Shown: in pieces, positions 11,640-22,450 of the stretch
Layout: the number at the start of each line of letters is the position of its first letter
Numbering within the stretch: the first letter of the stretch is position 1
Assembly (NCBI GenBank): GCA_930367215.1
Contig: OV884056.1
Span: 285,864,067 to 285,928,066, forward strand
DNA: 64,000 nt
DNA from: Pollenia angustigena
Lineage: Eukaryota > Arthropoda > Insecta > Diptera > Polleniidae
Direction of reading: 5' to 3'
Translations under genes and position numbers: made by a program
Notes under the pieces: generated by a model
Databases searched by the model: none
What the model saw: only the letters and a program-made list of their open reading frames with translations
Told to the model about the DNA's origin: nothing

Positions 11640-11882
11640 ACCCCTTAAGTGTACTCCATACTGTAGTAACATGGAGTACTTTCAAAACTAACCCACTTTA
11701 GTACTCCATGGAGTAGTTAAGGGACTACTTCGGTGGGTTATATGGTCCCCTCCTAGGACATCGTAATGTTGACTGGACCACCTTTTACCCATATATTTGG
11801 AGTAGTTTTGGAGTACTCCTACTCCTTTATGGACTACTCTTTACATGCATGTATGGACTAGTCTCGTTATCTGCGGGTTATT
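11640..11882. repeat. dispersed repeat, ACTCCATGGAGTAG family, copy 1
   Basis: Many GGAGTAGT/ACTACTCC words occur here, together with CCCTCCTAGGACATCG, GTTATATGGTCC and GGACTAGTC. Inverted counterparts lie at 32450-32770 (CGATGTCCTAGGG, GGACCATATAACC, CTACTCCATG). The 32-kb copy is carried inside the hAT-like element 31813-32953, so this may be a loose piece of that family's interior. Confidence 0.55.
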
Positions 11883-11885
11883 CAC

Positions 11886-11963
11886 AAGGTGGCCTCAAAG
11901 AAACAGCTAATTGTATGTTGCTTTGGTATTGTTTTTGTAATGTTGTCATATTAAGGCCACCTT
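11886..11963. mobile_element. 78-bp TIR element, AAGGTGGCCT ends
   Basis: The terminus AAGGTGGCCTCAA is inverted at the right as TTAAGGCCACCTT. The same end (AAGGTGGCCTCAATATC) occurs alone at 48612, next to a block shared with 11240-11330 (AGTATGGTAGCACTACTAAA). Confidence 0.55.
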
Positions 11964-11995
11964 TTCAAGTAAATCCACCATGGAACATAGAGTAA

Positions 11996-12427
11996 CGGCG
12001 TTTTCTTTTCTAAAAAAAAGTGTTGCATAAGTGTTACATGTGATTTGGCAACATTTTATTTTACGTTTACAAAAGAACAAAACTTTCGCCATTAAACAAT
12101 AAAGTACAATTAGCGCAAGGTAAATTTAATTGCAGGTGGTGGCAAGACTTTAGTTGTAAACAACAATCCCAAGCCAACAGAAACAACAGATGTTTTTTGT
12201 ATTGCATTGTTTGTGTTTGTTTGAATTCGCGTATATCTAGTGTTGCACTCATGTCCCTTTATTTAAAATGAGTGTTGAACATGTAGCATTTTTTTTAATA
12301 ATAAAGGGAACATCGTCAGAAAAGAACACTTTACACTTTTAAAATAACACATGTTTTTCAGAAAAGAACATAAAAAAATGTAAAAGGCAGAATGAATGCA
12401 AAATTTTACTCAGAAAAGAAAACGCCA
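11996..12427. mobile_element. 432-bp PIF/Harbinger-like MITE with TAA TSD
   Basis: The TIRs are CGGCGTTTTCTTTTCT and, reversed, TGGCGTTTTCTTTTCTGAG. They are flanked by TAA at 11993-11995 and 12428-12430. The same family occurs at 47653-48573 with a TTA TSD and 921 bp. Both share TGTTGCAT and GTTACATG just inside the end. Confidence 0.75.
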
Positions 12428-12439
12428 TAAGTGTTTATG

Positions 12440-13085
12440 CGCTTCAACTTTTATTGTTCAACTTCTTTTCAATTCCCTCTTAAATTGCCAATATGAGCAC
12501 AAGCAGAAATTGGTTTCAATTTTTTTCGGTTCAAAACAACCATAAATTTATTCACAGCGAGTCAAAGAGGAAGAGAAAGAAAAACATTTACATGCAGCCA
12601 TTGTTGTGCATATACCTTAAGTGTGAGGTCGACAACACGCGTTTTCGCCTCCACGCATTGCATGATTTTTATACCCTACTTGCGTTCTACGTTTCAAATT
12701 ACATGCAACGCTTTTTATGCGGCATCACCACAAGTAAAAATAAAATTTAATTTGTCAAATCAACTTATTTATTCGAACGCTGCTTGTGAAGCTTACAAAA
12801 GTAGAAAGTAAACTTACTCTTCGCATTTAACGACTCACTTAGAAATTTTTTATAAAAAAATTTAAAGATTTCGAGAAGTCCTTAAAAATGGTATTTGTTT
12901 AGAGTGTCACAGCTTTGAGTTGGCATCACTGCTTGATTTGAGCTCCCATTTAACAGCTGATAATTGCTTTTTGTTTTGTTTGCTTTGAAATTTCATTATG
13001 AATCAATTTACACCAGCAACGCGTGCTAATTGTTGAAATTTTTAATCAAAATAATTCGGCAAATGGGCGAAGGCACAAATTGATA
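12440..13085. other. unassigned intron sequence
   Basis: Overlapping frames of 85 and 62 codons at 12493-12811 show no known motif. Nothing else is supported. Confidence 0.4.
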
Positions 13086-13089
13086 TTGA

Positions 13090-13382
13090 TTTTGAATTTC
13101 AATTCAAAATTTTATTTTCCAATGAAGCCCATTTCTGGTTGAATGGGTACGTAAATAAGCAGAACTGTCGCATTTGGAGTGAGGAGAATCCACAAGCTTT
13201 TGTCGAAACTCCATTGCATCCACAGAAAATTAATGTTTGGTGCGCATCATGGAGTGGCGAGAACATTGGCCCATATGTCTTTAAAAATGATGGTCTGAAT
13301 GCGAAAAGTTGCTGAAAACTTGTGTTCCGAATTGCGCTTTCTTCGCGACTGCCGTGGCGGCCACATGGCAGCAATCATATTT
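13090..13382 (+). pseudogene. broken mariner-family transposase relic
   Basis: Plus-strand translation from 13111 reads NEAHFWLNGYVNKQNCRIWS then EENPQAF, HPQKINVWCASWSGENIGPY and VFKNDG. This is the region around the first catalytic Asp of Tc1/mariner transposases (normally DEAHFW). Here that Asp is Asn, which would abolish activity. Shortly after, the frame stops and the sequence jumps to a C-terminal piece ending AAIIFKH then TAA. Everything between, including the other two catalytic residues, is deleted, and the N-terminal DNA-binding part is absent. It is related to, but diverged from, the two copies at 25.6 and 61.4 kb. Confidence 0.8.
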
Positions 13383-13489
13383 AAACATTAATTTCATAAA
13401 ATTTTCTTTCCATTGATATTAAAAATATATTTCCTTGTTTTATTATGATTTAAACTTGTGTCACTTTATAAAAACAGCCTTAACTATCA

Positions 13490-14860
13490 TCAAAATTTTG
13501 AAAAAATTTCTATATAAAATGAAAGCTATCGCAAAGTTTCTTTAAAAATTAAAGACATCGAGAAAGTTTCTACAAAAATAAATTAACGATATCAAAAAAT
13601 GTTCTCTTGAAAAATAAGATATCGTGAAGATAGAAAAATTGCAGATATCGTTTTTTAAGAAAATTATAGATTTTGAAAAATTTGTCATAGACACTGTGAG
13701 TATCGAAAAATTTTCTAAAGAAAATTAAAGGCGTTGAGAATTTTTTGTATGGAAAATTTAAAATATCGAGAAAATTTAAGATACCGAGAAATTTTTCTAA
13801 AAAAAGATATCAAGACGTTTTGTTTTGGAATTTAAGATATCAGGAAATATTTTATAGAAAATTAAAGATCGAAAAAATGTTTGTATCTACAATGGTAGAT
13901 ATTGAGAAATTCCTGAAAAAAATTCTCGATTTTTGATATCGAGAAATTTTCTAACAAAAATTTAAGAAACCGAGAAATCAAATATTTTTTTTTTTTCTAA
14001 AAATTAGGAAGATACTGAGAAGTTCTCTATAGAAAATTGGGATATCAAGAAATCTTTTATTAAAAATTAAAATATTGAGAAATAAAGAAACTTGTAGATA
14101 TCGAAAAAGTTTTATAGAAAATAAAAGATATGGAGACATTTCTTAAGATTTTTAGCTATCAAGAATTTTTCCAAGAAAATTGTAGATATCGAGAAATATT
14201 AAATAGGAAATTGTAAATTTCAATAAATGGTAATTTTCTAAAGAAAATTGTAGATATCTGGAAATGTTCTATTGGCAATTGTAAGTATCGCGAAAATTTC
14301 GATATATATTTGTTGATATCGAGAATTTTTATTTAGAAAATTGTAGTTATCAAGAAATTTTCTAATGGCAATTGTAGATATCGTTAAATTTTTCATAGAT
14401 ATCGAGAATTTTTCTATAGAGAATTATCGAAAATTTGTCTACAGAAAATTGAGGGGCTTAAAGCACAAGGAGTTCAAGTGACTTATGATTAATAATGAGT
14501 CAAAGGCGGTTGTTTCGCTTGTGCTCCAAGCGAAGCAGGTATTTTAATGTCAAGTGCTTGAATTGTTCACCATATCTAGTGTTTGGATGAGAATCCTACA
14601 TTCACCTCTTGTGCTCTGAACAACTTCTCCGAACTTCACCTATAATTCCACGTGTAAACTCAATTTTAGAAAAAGGGACTTAAACCCCTTGTGGTTTAAG
14701 CCCCTCAATTGTAAATATCGCAAAATTTTCTTTAGCTATTTGTGGATATCTAAAAATTTGCTTTCGACAATTGCACATATCGAAAAACTTTCTCTAGAAA
14801 ACTGTAGATAAATATAAAGAAATTATTTTAGAGAATTGTAGATATCGAGAAAATTTCTAT
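13490..14860. repeat. degenerate minisatellite, GATATCGAGAAATTTTCTA unit
   Basis: Roughly 30-40 bp units contain (A/T)GATATCGAGAAA, TTTTCTA and AGAAAATTGTA in loose tandem over 1.3 kb. They are interrupted by the element at 14451-14706. The units vary in length and sequence, so the array is old. Open frames within it reflect repetition. Confidence 0.8.
14451..14706. mobile_element. 256-bp TIR element inserted in the minisatellite
   Basis: The left end GAGGGGCTTAAAGCACAAGG is inverted at the right end as CCTTGTGGTTTAAGCCCCTC. Both flanks read AATT, which may be a 4-bp TSD or part of the repeat unit. It has no coding capacity. Confidence 0.75.
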
Positions 14861-14869
14861 ACAATGGAT

Positions 14870-15605
14870 TCGATTAATTGCCAGTACAAACTTAAAGTTA
14901 TTGCCAAATTAATAAACTTCTTGTCAAATTTTCATGAGGGCACAATTCAAACTGCTTCATAAAATTTACTACGTATGTTTTGGTTATACATATTTTGATT
15001 TTCTTAGCACAGCCACACATCAAATTTTTTATCATCAAACTTATAGCAACATTTTTTATAATTTGTCAAATTATATTTTTTTCTCGTTGAAAATTAGGTT
15101 TTTTTTAATAAAATTTAAAGAAATTACGTAAGCTTTCGTCAAACTAGATTAAAATTTTCATAAAAATCAGAACCATTTTGATTTTTTCAAACTCGCATCA
15201 AACCAAACGTGTGAGTTTTGTACTACTAACATACATAATCACTCAAAAATGTAAGTTTGATGAGCCTGTTTGATGTGTGGCCCAGGATAAAATGTCGATA
15301 AATCAGCGACTACGGCAGGCTTGTGTGTGGCCAAGCCGCTTAAGAAAATCAACGCTATCGACAATCTTTGTAGAGAAATCGAAATAAATAATACATAGAC
15401 CGCAAATCCCAAAAATTTACAGCAAAAACAAAGGCATTACAATAAATGCCCCAATTTCATAGATTTCTGTTGTAAACCGATTTTAGAAAATACGTTTATA
15501 ATTAACGTTAAGCTGATTTTGAATTTGAATTCAATTTTTTTTTAACACCAGAAAATCCTTTTATCGTTCGTTATGTGGAATTTTAATCTAAATTTTGATA
15601 TTCTT
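14870..15605. other. unassigned intron sequence
   Basis: Short inverted words occur around ACACATCAAA (15015) and TTTGATGTGTGGC (15268), which may be the decayed ends of an element. Nothing firmer was found. Confidence 0.35.
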
Positions 15606-15610
15606 TAATC

Positions 15611-15840
15611 AGGCTAAAGTTTATTGTATTTAATTTTCATTTTATGAAGAAAGAAATTTTACAACATGAAATGAATTTTTCATTCTTGACTGAACTGGGA
15701 ATAGAACACAGGTTTTCATGGACAGGTTGCCCTGTCGTTTCGATTGCAACCACACAAACTCTTCAGAGGTGTTTGCCGTTTTAAAACTCACCGCCATTAA
15801 CGACGGCTGGCAGTCAAAGTCAAACATCAATCTTTAAACC
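15611..15840 (-). mobile_element. tRNA-derived SINE, single diverged copy
   Basis: Read on the minus strand it starts GGTTTAAAGATTG. It contains AACGGCAAACACCTCTGAAG, TGTGGTTGCAATCGAAACGA and GTCAAGAATGAAAAATT, and ends in the AT-rich tail TTCTTTCTTCATAAAATGAA. The same order of blocks occurs in both arms of the inverted dimer at 43151-43683, where Pol III boxes are clear. Here the B box is decayed. Confidence 0.65.
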
Positions 15841-15849
15841 AAATTTTAA

Positions 15850-18000
15850 TTGATTTTTCGATTATAATACTTTCTAAGAAGTCATAAATTCCATTTAATT
15901 TTTGATCATTCACAGGTTTTTTACATCAGTTTTACTGTTGGACTAAACAGGACTTAATTCCCCTAACGTTACGATTTATTCGAAGCAAATCCTTTTCGTT
16001 TCGTTAAGGATTTTTGTAAGTATTTCCATTTAAACTTTATTCTCTTGTATGTATGTATTTGTTAGCACAAAAAACTTATAGTTAACATTTTTTTTTGTTA
16101 AACTTTTATTTCGTTTAAATCATTTTAATTTGAAAAGTTTTTTTTTTCAAAACTACAAAATTGCATAACATTTGTTTTTTTGTTTTTTAATTATAAAAAT
16201 ATTTTTAATTAAATTTATATTATAGTGATGATTTTAAAAGCGAAAAAATATGCTTTTTGGCCATTTAAAAAAATAGTACATTTTCTTTGAAAATCGGAAA
16301 AAAAGAATCTATTTTTAAAGCAAAAGTTCGCATTACTGCTACCACTACCAAAAAAAAAAATCAATATTCATGTAACAGATCGATTAATAAAGAACGAGAC
16401 AATTTTTTCCAATTAACCAAAAAAAAAAAAAAATAAACCACTCACTGTTTTTGTTTTTGTAATAAAAATCAAAAAAGAAAATAAAAATAAATTATTAATT
16501 TACACCTTTTTCGAAACAGACAAATCTCAAAGAAATAAAAATTACCAATTACAAATATTCCAGTTGTTTTATCAACAATTTTCTTTTTAAAGCACTATTC
16601 TTTTTAAATTTTGTAACGGAAAATTGATTTTTTGCAACGGTAAATTTTGATTTTCAAAATAAAACAAAAGAAGGAGGAAAAACGAGCACGACAGACGACA
16701 GCAGCAAATAAAAACTACTACTGACTGTTTGTTTTTACTAGCGACAAGTCTTTAACAGGACAAATTTTGACTGAATGTCGAGTCACAATTTAGTTGAGTT
16801 TCGAGTGCACATTTTCAAAACACTTACACTAATACAAGGCACTCACTTTTCCCAGTGTTTGGGTGTGTGTGTGGGAAAATTAATAAATAAACTATATACT
16901 ATCGAAAAAACTCAGCAAAACAATTAAAAATATTTTTTCAAATGATTGGAAAAGCGGGTGTGATATAAATTTTTTGGTTTTTGCTGTTTGTGTTCGTTTC
17001 ATATGTATCTAACAAATTTATTAATACGAAAAGTTTGCAACAACAACAACAACAACAACAACAACATTTATTTGAGTAAGGCAAAGCTATACAACGTTTA
17101 TTTTCTTTAGAGAACTGAAATAAATTCTAAACAATTTCTAATGCACTCCAAATAAATTTTGAGTAAATTTTGTGTTTGTGTTTTTGCTTTGCTTTTCAAT
17201 TTTATAGCAGCGCAAGCAACAAAAAATCTCAAAATTTTCATATAAAATTTTGTTTTTAAATATTTTTATTTTTCGTAAATGTCATTTTAATGTTTAGATT
17301 TGATTAAAAAACAAACCCCAAATATTTCAAATTCATCATTTTCCAAAAAGATATTAAAAAATACACCTACTAAAAGCGAAAACAATCTTATTTGGAATCT
17401 TTAATTTTTAATCAATATTAATTAAAAAACAAAAAATATTGAAAACAATATTATTTGCCACAAATTAAAGCCAAAAAACAAAAAAAAAAAAAAAAAAATT
17501 GACAATATTTAGTGGGTGTATCCTTCTTAATACACAGATTTGTCAACACAACAAACATAAATTTAATTAAAATACATATTAAAAAAATAGCAAATTATAA
17601 TAAAACGTGCCACTCAATATTTTAGGCCAATTTTTTTTAAATTTTTTGTATTAACCCATTTTTCGGATTGTTTTATGATTATTTATAAAGAAAAATTTTG
17701 ATAGAAAATTTATTTATTGAATTAAAATTTTTTTTTTAATGAATACAACCATTAATAACACTGTGCTAGTTGGGCATTTCCACGCAAAACGACCATTTGC
17801 AGGAAAAACAAAATTTACATATTTTTAATAAAAAACGGCAAATTCATGTCAAGCAGAAAATGAAGATTGTGAACATACATATAAAAAAATACATTTTTTT
17901 TTATTTTGTATCACAACACCTTGAACTGAGCATTAATTGAATACTCCTTTCAATCTCTTTGAACATTCGTCGTTTATTTTAAGACCTGAAACAGAATTAA
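15850..18000. other. AT-rich intron with microsatellite
   Basis: Long A/T runs and a perfect-looking CAA repeat occur at 17038-17064. The 16505-16800 segment is discussed separately as a candidate promoter. No other element was recognised. Confidence 0.5.
16505..16800 (-). promoter_or_regulatory. possible second internal promoter/leader region
   Basis: On the minus strand TCAGTC at 16774-16769 matches the insect initiator. It is followed by 100 bp of unusually balanced composition with CAG/GTC-rich words (TGCTGCTGTCGTCTGTCG), unlike the poly-A/T intron around it. A weak donor (AAAAAG then GTGTAAAT) lies near 16506. I see no TATA box or convincing downstream promoter element. The call is speculative. 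Confidence 0.18.
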
Positions 18001-18011
18001 GAAGTTGTAGT

Positions 18012-18353
18012 CATGGTGGAATAAACAGGTGGCAGCACTACGCCAGATGATGATTTTTTGCTCTTGCATTTTGTTTGTCTAGGTTTATGCCAAAGTTTTG
18101 TTTATGTTTACAAAAAGTCCACGTTTTGTGCTGTGATTATTGTATTTTATTAAAGTTTTTCATAATTTTAAATTAATGTAAATAAGATATGGACCCTAAT
18201 TAAATAAAAATTGGCTAAAAATTTATTTATTTCATCACGTTTTGAGACACGCTTTGATTTGTGTTTAAAAAAAGTCAATGGTGATATAATTTCCATTTTT
18301 GTTGTAATGTTGTATTTGTTGCCGTTACGATGCCACCTGCTTATTCCACCATG
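18012..18353. mobile_element. 342-bp hAT-like MITE, perfect 8-bp TSD
   Basis: The left end CATGGTGGAATAAACAGGTG is inverted at the right with one difference. Both sides carry GTTGTAGT (18004-18011 and 18354-18361), a perfect 8-bp duplication as made by hAT transposases. It contains no transposase. Confidence 0.85.
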
Positions 18354-18481
18354 GTTGTAGTAGAAGCTGAAGCTGAAAAATGCTCTGTAGCGCAACAAAG
18401 TTAACTTTTGTTTTAACTTTTGACAGCTTTGCAGCGCTATTCGTAACGTTGTACTACAGCGACTATTCTGTTCCCCACTTA

Positions 18482-18985
18482 GAGCCACTTTTTGGGTTTG
18501 AGATTAATGTTAATTTTATTCTATAATTAGCTAATCTGAGAATTAAGTTAATCTAGTATCAATTGAATTTGATATTTTTGGGTGGTGGCTTAAACCATGT
18601 AGCGCTACCATACTGAGCACAAATAAATGGCAACATTTTTTGCAAATATCAACTTTTTATCAAGCAATATGGATGTTTTCAAAGAAGAAGACAATGCGAG
18701 AACTTAATATTGTTTACAAGGTAGAAATTTTTTGCGTTTAAAGAATAAATATAGAATGGAAAAATTATATAAAAGTGCTAAGCAATGTTTTACAATGTAT
18801 TTTTTGTTTATATTTTTGCAAGTTCTTTATGTTAAACATGTGTATGTTGACAGTTTAAGTTTAGGTTTAAACCACCACCGTTGGCCGCTTAAACTAGCAA
18901 AAAAAAGTTCAAACATACAACTCAAAAAGTAAATACGAAGAATAAAGTTAATTTAATCGCTGATCTCTAACCCAAAAAGTGGCTC
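18482..18985. mobile_element. 504-bp PIF/Harbinger-like MITE with TTA TSD
   Basis: The TIRs begin GAGCCACTTTTTGGGTT at both ends and continue with GAGAT. TTA flanks at 18479-18481 and 18986-18988. A second, inner inverted pair (GGTGGTGGCTTAAACC at about 18580 and GGTTTAAACCACCACC at 18862) suggests layered TIRs. Confidence 0.8.
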
Positions 18986-18997
18986 TTAATGGTATAC

Positions 18998-19745
18998 ACA
19001 CAACTGGGACGAACGACGAATTTCGCATAGTACGACGAATTCGTCGGCAAGAATTCGTTGCGTAAATTCGTCAAATAAGACACATCAAGAATCCGAATCC
19101 ACTCGAAATGGACTACTTCAGCATTTTTGGTGTTCTGCATTTCGATTTTGCGATCTCAAATTAGTTTTTGGGTTTGTTTCAAATATTGCAATTTTTCGCG
19201 AATTTGAGCCATGTTCGCGATTTGTTCCTGTAAGTTTTCTGATTCTTTACAGCATTAACGATTTATAATAAATACTAGACTTTGCTATCATGCCGCTGTT
19301 AGCAAATTTTTGCGAATTTCCGCTACTTTTGCAATTTTTACCGAATTTTTGCCATTCCTTAAAGTTTTAGGCACTTTTAATCAATTTTATGGCTTTTTTG
19401 AAGTATTAAAATTTTTTGCGAATTGTTGCCAGTTTTGCAAATTTTTTTCTTTTCTTATTTTCTGACATTTTGTTTTGTTTTTACTCATTTAGCAATTTCT
19501 AATAAATTTTAGATGTCACGATTTTTAATATATATTGGACTTTGCTACCACGCTGCGCTGTCCCTTTTTCAATTTATTCGTCGTTCGTCTGCGTAAGAAA
19601 TATAAATAAACCTATCGCAGAGTTCGTTACGCACGACGAATTTCGGTCTACGCAATGATTGTGTGTTCTTTCGTATACAACAATGTGTTCTATTTCTGGT
19701 GACGAATATTCGTTGCGAATAATTTGTATTTCGTCCCAGTTGTGT
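18998..19745. mobile_element. 748-bp TIR element, ACACAACTGGGACGAA ends
   Basis: The terminus ACACAACTGGGACGAA is exactly inverted at the right end. Subterminal ACGAATTCGTCG/CGAATATTCGT words recur on both sides. It carries the dispersed repeat at 19260-19460 in its middle. No TSD was identified. Confidence 0.7.
19260..19460. repeat. dispersed repeat, copy 2 (partner at 3.1-3.3 kb)
   Basis: It matches 3135-3310 in the same orientation (GACTTTGCTATCATGCCGCT and following words). It sits inside the TIR element 18998-19745. Confidence 0.65.
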
Positions 19746-20163
19746 TTCTAGCATAATTTTTTTTTAATCCCTTTCTGAGAATTATTAAAAACCGTTATCT
19801 CTGGAAATATTAATTATACTTTTGCATACTTTTTGTTTAAGTTTCTAGTTTGTAGGTTTTATAATAAGAGTTTTATAGATTAATTTGTAAATTAAAATTT
19901 TCGGTCACACCCGTCACAATAAAAGTTAAAAATTTAAATAAAATTGTTAATTTACATAATAAATGCATGATACTTTCCAACAATAACAAAGTAAGTGCAA
20001 TAAATAATAAAAAAAACCTTTTTAATATTAGAGAATTAAGTTTTTGTTTACACCAAGGAGAACTCATATTTTTTCAATGGATGCCAAAAATAGAAAGCGG
20101 TTGCAAAAGAAGAAACTTAGATTAGATAAATAAAATATGAACTGCATTTGGCTTTAGAAAGAA

Positions 20164-21293
20164 CAAGTTAGAGTGCTATATTCGGCTGTGCCGAATCTTT
20201 GATACTCTCCACCGACAGTTCGAATGTTTAAGGAGTAATATCTGTATGATGTTATTATTACCTTAAACTGTGACGATTTGTTATTAATTATGGTTTTAGG
20301 CGACTAAACTGTTTTCCGGTAGTAGGGTTTATATGGGGCCTAGGGTAAATTATGGACCGATCGTCACGAAATTTCACAGTGTTATTTCTAGTCCTAAAAA
20401 ACTGTGATGAACCAAATTTTGTTACACAGCGTCATTCTAGTCCTTTAAAACTGTGACGTACCAATTTCTGTTATGATAGCATTATTAATTATGGTTTTAG
20501 ATGTACTAAACTGTTTTCCGGGAGTAGGGTTTCTATGGGGCCTAGGGTAAATTATGTACCGATCTTCACGAAATTTCACAGTATCATTTATAGTCCTATA
20601 AAACTGTGACGAGCCAAAATTTGTTATGATTGCATTATTTTTTACGGTTTTAGGCGTACTAAACTGTTTTCCGGTAGTAGGGTTTATATGGGGCCTAAGG
20701 TAAATTATGGACCGATCGTCACGAAATTTCACATTGTTATTTCTAGTCCTAAAAAACTGTGATGAACCAAATTTTGTTACGCTAGCGTTATTTTTTACGG
20801 TTTTAGACGTACTGAACTGTTTTTCGGGAGTAGTGTTTATATGGGGCTTAGGGTAAATTATGGACGGATCTTCACGAAATTTAACAGCGTGATTTCCAGT
20901 CAAATAAAACAAATTTTTGCAAAATCTTATTTCATTCCGTGCCTTGTTCCAGCATTTATGTTATATTTTGTAACAAAATTATCAATTTTTTTAGGTGGTG
21001 GTTCCACATTTTGATTCATAGCTCTGGTCCTACTAAACCGATTTTGCTGGATTTCAATCACAAACTGCTTAGGATATCTACAAGCAATTTGGCACCAAGT
21101 TTGTTCATTTCTTTTGAGTTGTTCGAAAGTGAGCGTGTTTTCAACAGACGGACATGGCTAAATCGACTTAGAATTACTCAAGGACCCAGAATATATACAC
21201 TTTATGGGGTCTGAGATGAATAATAAAAAAGTTTCACACGGAATGACAAACTTAATATACCCTCTTCACAACTAATTGTGGTGGAGGGTATAA
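20164..21293. mobile_element. DINE/mini-me-like element with tandem array, copy 1
   Basis: It opens with CAAGTTAGAGTGCTATATTC and the hairpin TTCGGCTGTGCCGAA, then CTCCACCGACAG. After that come about four 153-bp tandem units (20311-20905) and the core with CAGACGGACATGGCTAAATC and CTTTATGGGGTCTGAGATGA. It closes GTGGAGGGTATAAAAA. The GTC-type microsatellite core plus TA-rich stretch is typical of dipteran mini-me/DINE (Helitron-related) elements. The 155-codon minus-strand frame within it is a by-product of the repeat. A longer copy is at 59640-61202. Confidence 0.7.
20311..20905. repeat. 153-bp tandem array, copy 1
   Basis: Each unit contains ACGGTTTTAGGCGTACTAAA, TGTTTTCCGG, AGTAGGGTTTATATGGGGCC, ATTATGGACCGATC and CACGAAATTTCACAG. 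The period is 153 bp, divisible by three, so a minus-strand frame stays open over nearly four units. Confidence 0.85.
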
Positions 21294-22089
21294 AAAGGGG
21301 CAGGAAAAGAAGAGATGCTAAGAAGAATATGATGGATAAGAAATCATAGTGTTTGGGTTTTATTAAAAAATTATGATTAACGAACTTAAAACAAAGCCTT
21401 TTTCGGAAGGTTTTGCATCCTAATTCAAAAATCGGTACAATATTTTTAACATTTGTCATGCGCCGCACGCTTCTAAAGATGAAGTTGTAAAGATAAGTCA
21501 AAAAGATAACCAATATTAAAAAAATGCATAACATTAAAAGAGCAGATGCAGCGTCTGTTTACATTTTTATCGGAATTTAAAAAAAATTACTTTAAAAATA
21601 TTTTGCTGTCTATGATAGTCCGGATAGCGAATAAATTTGTCATATTATTTTCTTAATGAATTCAATAAAATGTGCTTTTTTCTTTAATTTTTTCGGGTTT
21701 TCTTACTAGGGCAAGTCGTCACATAAGGAAGTCACACCCGTCACAATTTGAAAAAAAGTTTATTTAGTAAAAAAAATTTTCCCAGGCCATAAGTATGTAT
21801 GTACATAATAAAATCCAAAAAACTTTGAACGATTAACTGCACTGAAGTCTGTGCGCAATTTGCGGAAATGTTAAAGAATTTATCCTTAAAGTCATAACTC
21901 TCTAAAAACTAAGATTTGTAAGGTCACACCCGTCACAGAATTCTCATAGCCGTTTTGAGCAGTTATCCTGTTCTTTCAATGTGTACCTCTTATTAAAAGT
22001 TTTAGAGCGTATTCTAGTGAATCACATCCTTTTTTGAAATGATTAATTTTATATTTTTGAATTATATTAGAATATATGAGTATCGTGGT

Positions 22090-22450
22090 CACACCCGTCA
22101 CTATGGAATTACCCAGTTGCAAAAACAGACAAGCTGGCCACCTGGCGTTTTAACATAATTCGCTGTGGTTTTCGAGATATACCGTTATTTCGAAAAAGGA
22201 GGAGGTTGCACAATGTATATTCGCGTAACTCAAAAATGGTTTAGTTAATTGAAATAACTAAAAAAACGAAATTCCTTTAAGTAAAGTTAAACCTTTTGCT
22301 AGTATGTTTAGTCGTTTTAGAAGCATAGTTTTTTTTGGAAAAAAAAAATTTTGTTGCAACATTACGAAATTTTGTTTTGTAAAAATTCATAAAAAATTGG
22401 AAAATGCAGATTGTCTCAAAAAAAGTGACAAATTGTAGCACAGTGTAATT
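22090..22450. repeat. dispersed repeat, copy 2 (partner at 2.9-3.1 kb)
   Basis: It is the inverted counterpart of 2890-3080 (GGTTTTCGAGATATACCGTT, AGGAGGAGGTTGC, CAAAAATGGTTTAGTTAA). A TAGCACAGTGTAA end lies at 22436-22448. Confidence 0.6.

Larger units (their letters stand above)
10955..12931. mobile_element. possible old hAT-like element, CAGTGATGCCA ends
   Basis: CAGTGATGCCACAA at 10955 and its inverse TTGGCATCACTG ending at 12931 resemble the termini of the better hAT-like elements at 39193-39457 and 58272-59352. The flanking octamers do not match, so pairing these two ends is uncertain. The interval holds other elements (11640-11880, 11886-11963, 11996-12427). Confidence 0.25.
19750..22110. 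repeat. decayed repeat with four copies of GGTCACACCCGTCAC
   Basis: The 15-mer GGTCACACCCGTCAC, or its last 14 bases, occurs in one orientation at 19903, 21731, 21922 and 22087. The surrounding sequence is AT-rich and only weakly similar (for example TACATAATAAA after two of them). A DINE-like element (20164-21293) has split the series. Confidence 0.6.

Noticed and set aside
18168..18488. 106-codon minus-strand frame
   Set aside because: It spans a hAT-like MITE end and its flank and has no known domain.
20445..20912. 155-codon minus-strand frame as a gene
   Set aside because: It coincides exactly with 153-bp tandem units inside a DINE-like element. The period being a multiple of three explains the open frame. 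Kept only as a repeat.
20164..21293. CRISPR-like regularly spaced repeats
   Set aside because: The units are contiguous 153-bp tandem repeats of a eukaryotic transposon, without unique spacers.
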